From: Pseudomonas putida NBRC 14164
Lineage (GTDB): Bacteria; Pseudomonadota; Gammaproteobacteria; Pseudomonadales; Pseudomonadaceae
Length of the DNA stretch: 64,000 nucleotides
Reading direction: 5' to 3'
Assembly: GCF_000412675.1 (NCBI RefSeq)
Contig: NC_021505.1
Location: forward strand, 1,482,501 to 1,546,500
Shown here: positions 60,988 through 64,000 of the stretch, piece after piece
How the letters are laid out: each line of letters opens with the position of its first letter
How positions within the stretch are numbered: the stretch's first letter is position 1
The notes under the pieces: model-generated
Databases searched by the model: none
Seen by the model: the letters and a program-made list of their open reading frames with translations, nothing else
What the model was told of the DNA's origin: nothing
Translations under genes and position numbers: made by a program

Positions 60988-61004
60988 TGCAGGTGACTTC
61001 GTTC

Positions 61005-62423
61005 ATGAGTGGACAAAACATGCATTCAGGCGAGCTAAAGCGGGGCCTGAAGAACCGCCACATCCAGTTGATCGCCCTTGGTGGTGCGATTGGTACCGGC
61101 CTGTTCCTCGGCTCGGCAGGCGTGATGAAATCCGCCGGCCCGTCAATGATCCTTGGCTACGCCATTTGCGGCTTCATCGCCTTCATGATCATGCGCCAGC
61201 TTGGCGAAATGATTGTCGAAGAGCCGGTGGCCGGCTCGTTCAGCCACTTTGCCCACACTTACTGGGGTGGTTTCGCCGGCTTCCTGTCGGGCTGGAACTG
61301 CTGGGTGCTGTACATCCTGGTGGGCATGTCGGAGCTTTCGGCGGTCGGCAAGTATGTTCACTACTGGTGGCCGGAGATCCCTACCTGGGTCACGGCGGCG
61401 GCGTTCTTCGTGCTGATCAACGCCATCAACCTGATGAACGTGAAGTTCTTCGGTGAAGCCGAATTCTGGTTTGCCATCATCAAGGTCGTGGCCATCGTCA
61501 GCATGATCGGCCTGGGTGCCTACCTGCTCACCAGCGGCAGCGGTGGCCCGGACGCCACCATCGCCAACCTGTGGTCCCATGGCGGCTTCTTCCCGAACGG
61601 TGTCAGCGGGCTGGTCATGGCCCTGGCGTTCATCATGTTCTCCTTCGGTGGCCTGGAAATGCTTGGCTTCACCGCTGCCGAGGCCGACAAGCCCAAGACC
61701 GTGATCCCGAAGGCGATCAACCAGGTCATCTACCGCATCCTGATCTTCTATGTCGGTGCCTTGGTGGTGCTGCTGTCGCTGACCCCGTGGGACAACCTGG
61801 TCGCCAGCATCGATGCCTCGGGTGGCAGCTACGGCAGCAGCCCGTTCGTGCAGGTGTTCTCGCTGCTGGGCAGTGACGTGGCCGCCCACCTGCTGAACTT
61901 CGTGGTATTGACCGCCGCGCTGTCGGTGTACAACAGCGGCACCTACTGCAACGCCCGCATGCTGCTGGGCATGGCCGAGCAGGGCGATGCCCCGGCATCG
62001 CTGGCCAAGGTCGACAAGCGTGGCGTGCCAGTGCGTGCGATCCTGGTGTCGGCTGCCGTTACCTTTGTCGCCGTGCTGCTCAACTACCTGATGCCGCAGA
62101 ACGCCCTGGAGCTGCTGATGTCGCTGGTAGTGGCTACCCTGGTGATCAACTGGGCGATGATCAGCTACTCCCACCTGAAGTTCCGTCAGCACCTGGACCG
62201 TACTGGCCAGAAGCCGCTGTTCAAGGCGCTGTGGTATCCCTATGGCAACTACGTGGTAATGGCCTTCGTGGTGCTGATTCTGGGCATCATGCTGATGATC
62301 CCGGGCATCCAGGTTTCGGTGTATGCGATCCCGGTGTGGCTGTTTGCGATGTTCGTTGTCTACATGGTCAAGCCGCGCCGCAGGATGAATGCCGGTGGGG
62401 TTGCGGGTACCGCAGCCAAGTAA
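61005..62423 (+). CDS. aroP2: Aromatic amino acid permease, AroP type (APC family)
   Basis: 472 aa, about twelve membrane spans. Typical AroP/GabP-group start LKRGLKNRHIQLIALGGAIGTGLFLGSAG and EEPVAGSFSHFAHTYWGGFAGFLSGWNCWVLYILVGMSEL, with WWPEIPTW, which I link to AroP. It would import Phe, Tyr or Trp by proton symport. ATG 61005 with AGGTGA upstream. Related permeases (GabP, PheP) cannot be fully excluded from sequence alone. Confidence 0.8.
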   Translation: MSGQNMHSGELKRGLKNRHIQLIALGGAIGTGLFLGSAGVMKSAGPSMILGYAICGFIAFMIMRQLGEMIVEEPVAGSFSHFAHTYWGGFAGFLSGWNCWVLYILVGMSELSAVGKYVHYWWPEIPTWVTAAAFFVLINAINLMNVKFFGEAEFWFAIIKVVAIVSMIGLGAYLLTSGSGGPDATIANLWSHGGFFPNGVSGLVMALAFIMFSFGGLEMLGFTAAEADKPKTVIPKAINQVIYRILIFYVGALVVLLSLTPWDNLVASIDASGGSYGSSPFVQVFSLLGSDVAAHLLNFVVLTAALSVYNSGTYCNARMLLGMAEQGDAPASLAKVDKRGVPVRAILVSAAVTFVAVLLNYLMPQNALELLMSLVVATLVINWAMISYSHLKFRQHLDRTGQKPLFKALWYPYGNYVVMAFVVLILGIMLMIPGIQVSVYAIPVWLFAMFVVYMVKPRRRMNAGGVAGTAAK

Positions 62424-62436
62424 CTCGGCAATGTAG

Positions 62437-62473
62437 TCTGCAGAAACCCCAAATCAGGCGACTGACTTGGGGT
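62437..62473 (+). terminator. Rho-independent terminator of aroP2
   Basis: AACCCCAAATCA/TGACTTGGGGTT stem with one mismatch, a 6-nt loop, followed by a T-tract. Confidence 0.88.
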
Positions 62474-62489
62474 TTTTTGTTGTCTGCCC

Positions 62490-62585
62490 GGGCCGTTTCG
62501 CGGGCATGCCCGCTCCCACAGGATCACCACAGGCTTCAGGAGCAACGCTGTACCTGTGGGAGCGGGCGTGCCCGCGAAACGGCCG
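62490..62585. repeat. Paired inverted REP element, CGGGCATGCCCGC type
   Basis: GTTTCGCGGGCATGCCCGCT-CCCACAGG and its inverted copy GTGGGAGCGGGCGTGCCCGCG, about 30-bp spacer, between convergent aroP2 and LysR genes. Confidence 0.86.
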
Positions 62586-62604
62586 GGACTGGCAATGAAG
62601 GCGA

Positions 62605-63489
62605 TCAGATCTGCTCCAGCAACCAGCCCCTGAATGCCCGTAACGACGGCAAGGCCTCATTCCGGGGCGGATAGATCAGGTAGTAACTACGCTGGCTGGC
62701 AAATGCCACCCCAGGGCTGTACAGCTCTGCCTTGGCCAACTCCTCCTCTACCAGAATGCGCGGCACAAGACCGATACCAATCCCGGCCCGTACGGCCTGA
62801 ATCAGGTGCGACGTCAGCTCAAAGCTCGGCCCCAGGCGCATCGACCGGTGCGGCAGGCCATGGTGCGAAAACCACTCGCCCCACGCATGGGGGTTGTTGG
62901 CCACATTCAGCAGCACCTCTTCACTGATCCTTGCCGGGCTCCAGCCCTGGCTATCTGCGCCGGCCTCCGGCGGCAGGATCACCACCAGTTCCTCGGCATG
63001 CAGGCGATGGCAGATCAGCCCCGGCAGATCATGGCTGGCCACACCGATGGCGGCATCGATTTCGCTGGTGTCGAAGTTGATGGCTTCGATGCGCGAATGA
63101 ATGTGCACCAGCATGCCCGGGTGGGCGCTGTAGAACGCATGCAGCCTCGGCAGTAGCCATTTCGAGCCGAAGGTGGGCAGGGTGGCCAGGCGCAAGGTGC
63201 CCACCCCTGACTGGTAGGCCAGTGCCTGCAGGGTGGCGCTGCGGATGCGCCCCAATGCCTCGCTGAGCTCGCGCTGGTACAGCCGGCCGACATCGGTCAG
63301 CTGCACCTGGCGGCCTTCGCGGCGAAACAGGGTCAGGCCCAGTTGTTGTTCCAGCGCCTGCACCTGGCGGCTGACCGCGCTCTGGGTCAGTGACAGTTCG
63401 GCAGCGGCGCGGGTGTAACTTTCATGCCGGGCGGCGGCCTCGAATGCCAGCAGCAGCGACATGGACGGTGTCAGGTGGCGGTAATTCAT
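62605..63489 (-). CDS. LysR-family regulator (GcvA-like)
   Basis: 294 aa. HTH in SMSLLLAFEAAARHESYTRAAAELSLTQSAVSRQVQALEQQLG, followed by an effector domain of the GcvA/AmpR subgroup. The ATG complement is at 63487-63489. Divergent from the D-2-hydroxyglutarate dehydrogenase-like gene across about 150 bp, so a likely regulator of it. Effector unknown. Confidence 0.85.
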   Translation of the reverse strand: MNYRHLTPSMSLLLAFEAAARHESYTRAAAELSLTQSAVSRQVQALEQQLGLTLFRREGRQVQLTDVGRLYQRELSEALGRIRSATLQALAYQSGVGTLRLATLPTFGSKWLLPRLHAFYSAHPGMLVHIHSRIEAINFDTSEIDAAIGVASHDLPGLICHRLHAEELVVILPPEAGADSQGWSPARISEEVLLNVANNPHAWGEWFSHHGLPHRSMRLGPSFELTSHLIQAVRAGIGIGLVPRILVEEELAKAELYSPGVAFASQRSYYLIYPPRNEALPSLRAFRGWLLEQI

Positions 63490-63641
63490 TCATAAAAGTC
63501 ATTGATAGCGGCAGGATTATCCGTTTGCCCCTGAGGCGAAACTACAGGAACATTGGCCTATACGTCACCCTGGCATTGCAACACCTATGCCGGAGCGACA
63601 GGAATCCCGTGAATTAGCCAATATCAAGAGGCCATCCTTCG

Positions 63642-64000
63642 ATGATCGCCCAGCTGCCGACCGTTGCACCGAGCGCCAACTACCCCGAATTCCTCGAAGC
63701 CCTGCGCAGCAGCGGCTTCCGTGGCCAGATCAGTGCCGACTACGGCACCCGTACCGTGCTGGCCACCGATAACTCGATCTACCAGCGCTTGCCTCAGGCG
63801 GCGGTGTTCCCGCTGGACGCCGACGACGTGGCGCGGGTTGCCACGCTGATGGGTGACCCGCGCTTCCAGGACGTCAAGCTGACCCCGCGCGGTGGTGGTA
63901 CCGGCACCAACGGCCAGTCGTTGACCGACGGCATTGTCGTCGACCTGTCGCGGCACATGAACAAGATCCTCGAAATCAACGTCGAGGAGCGCTGGGTGCG
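63642..64000 (+). CDS. ydiJ: FAD-linked oxidase, YdiJ/D-2-hydroxyglutarate dehydrogenase-like (partial)
   Basis: Only the first 119 codons are in the window; the gene continues past the right edge. It begins MIAQLPTVAPSANYPEFLEAL and holds the FAD-binding (PCMH-type) N-terminal part, including ATDNSIYQRLPQAAVFPLDADDV and TPRGGGTGTNGQSLTDGIVVDL, close to YdiJ. Such enzymes oxidise D-2-hydroxyglutarate or related 2-hydroxyacids. AGAGG lies about 12 bp before ATG 63642. Confidence 0.8.
   Translation, partial: MIAQLPTVAPSANYPEFLEALRSSGFRGQISADYGTRTVLATDNSIYQRLPQAAVFPLDADDVARVATLMGDPRFQDVKLTPRGGGTGTNGQSLTDGIVVDLSRHMNKILEINVEERWV

Larger units (their letters stand above)
60408..61004 (+). promoter_or_regulatory. 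Long leader/intergenic region upstream of aroP2
   Basis: About 600 bp. It contains TGTAAA half-sites at 60495-60500 and 60556-60561, similar to one half of the PhhR/TyrR box (TGTAAA-N6-TTTACA), but no full box. It also holds a CA-type motif AACAACAA (60694-60701) in front of a 56-codon frame, and a second one at 60980-60987 before aroP2. No other gene seen. Confidence 0.5.

Noticed and set aside
1964..62585. CRISPR array
   Set aside because: Repeats are scattered, inverted and paired around short unique loops in intergenic regions, with no regular spacer ladder and no cas genes. They are REP elements.
1..64000. tRNA, rRNA, prophage or IS element
   Set aside because: No tRNA cloverleaf, rRNA stretch, integrase or transposase recognised on either strand.

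Overview
The window reads as a stretch of a fluorescent-pseudomonad chromosome, most likely the Pseudomonas putida group. Coding sequence is GC-rich with strong G/C at third positions. Gaps between genes are filled with paired REP elements of the type common in P. putida. Gene order matches what I recall of P. putida and P. aeruginosa in several blocks: fadD2-fadD1, hrpA-fabH2, gbuA-gbuR-chemoreceptor, cpxR-spy-cpxS, and yciI-yciB-rnm-yciO-scpA-scpB-rluB. I could search no database. There are about 60 protein genes. I saw no tRNA, rRNA, CRISPR array, insertion sequence or prophage.

Layout. 1-7.1 kb: the 5' tip of an alpha/beta hydrolase, two tandem fatty-acyl-CoA ligases (fadD2, fadD1), and a gamma-glutamylputrescine pair (puuA-puuB). 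7.4-20.9 kb: hrpA, a FabH-type condensing enzyme, an outer-membrane porin, a FemAB-like acyltransferase, then a leftward row (LysR regulator, hydrolase, periplasmic PPIase, ABC exporter), a small secreted protein and azoR. 21-30.8 kb: transporters (two DMT, one AEC, one MFS with its divergent LysR regulator), a mechanosensitive channel, a DEAD-box helicase and a compact toxin-antitoxin pair. 30.8-36.5 kb: a short transcript with a 42-codon ORF, a Na+/solute symporter, guanidinobutyrase with its divergent LysR regulator, and an Aer-type chemoreceptor. 36.7-48.8 kb: tRNA acp3U transferase, TolC, YbaN, YecA, RecQ, a MarR regulator, a PlpD-type patatin, a SelT/W/H-like redox protein, an EamA transporter, an AraC regulator, an LpxH-like phosphoesterase and an Mpo1-like protein. 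48.9-64 kb: an AraC regulator, TrkH, a nitroreductase, the Cpx envelope-stress block, the yci/scp/rluB block, an aromatic amino acid permease, a LysR regulator and the start of a D-2-hydroxyglutarate dehydrogenase-like gene.

How it fits together. Much of the window concerns use of nitrogen and carbon compounds (fatty acids, putrescine, 4-guanidinobutyrate, aromatic amino acids), envelope upkeep (Cpx, TolC, porin, PlpD, MscS-like) and chromosome or RNA housekeeping (ScpAB, RecQ, HrpA, RluB). Two catabolic or transport genes, fadD2 and aroP2, carry AANAANAA motifs at their ribosome-binding sites, which points to Hfq/Crc catabolite repression.

The most interesting signals are: (i) a probable Anr-controlled short transcript with a 42-aa ORF at 30.8-31.1 kb, whose neighbours match the P. 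aeruginosa PA1414/SicX sRNA locus; (ii) an Hfq/Crc-type motif in front of a small ORF in the long leader of aroP2; (iii) a toxin-antitoxin promoter whose -10 box lies inside a perfect 16-bp palindrome; (iv) a CpxR-like box and an internal terminator inside the cpxR-spy-cpxS block; and (v) seventeen paired REP elements of three sequence types, plus one unpaired copy and a perfect 38-bp palindrome.
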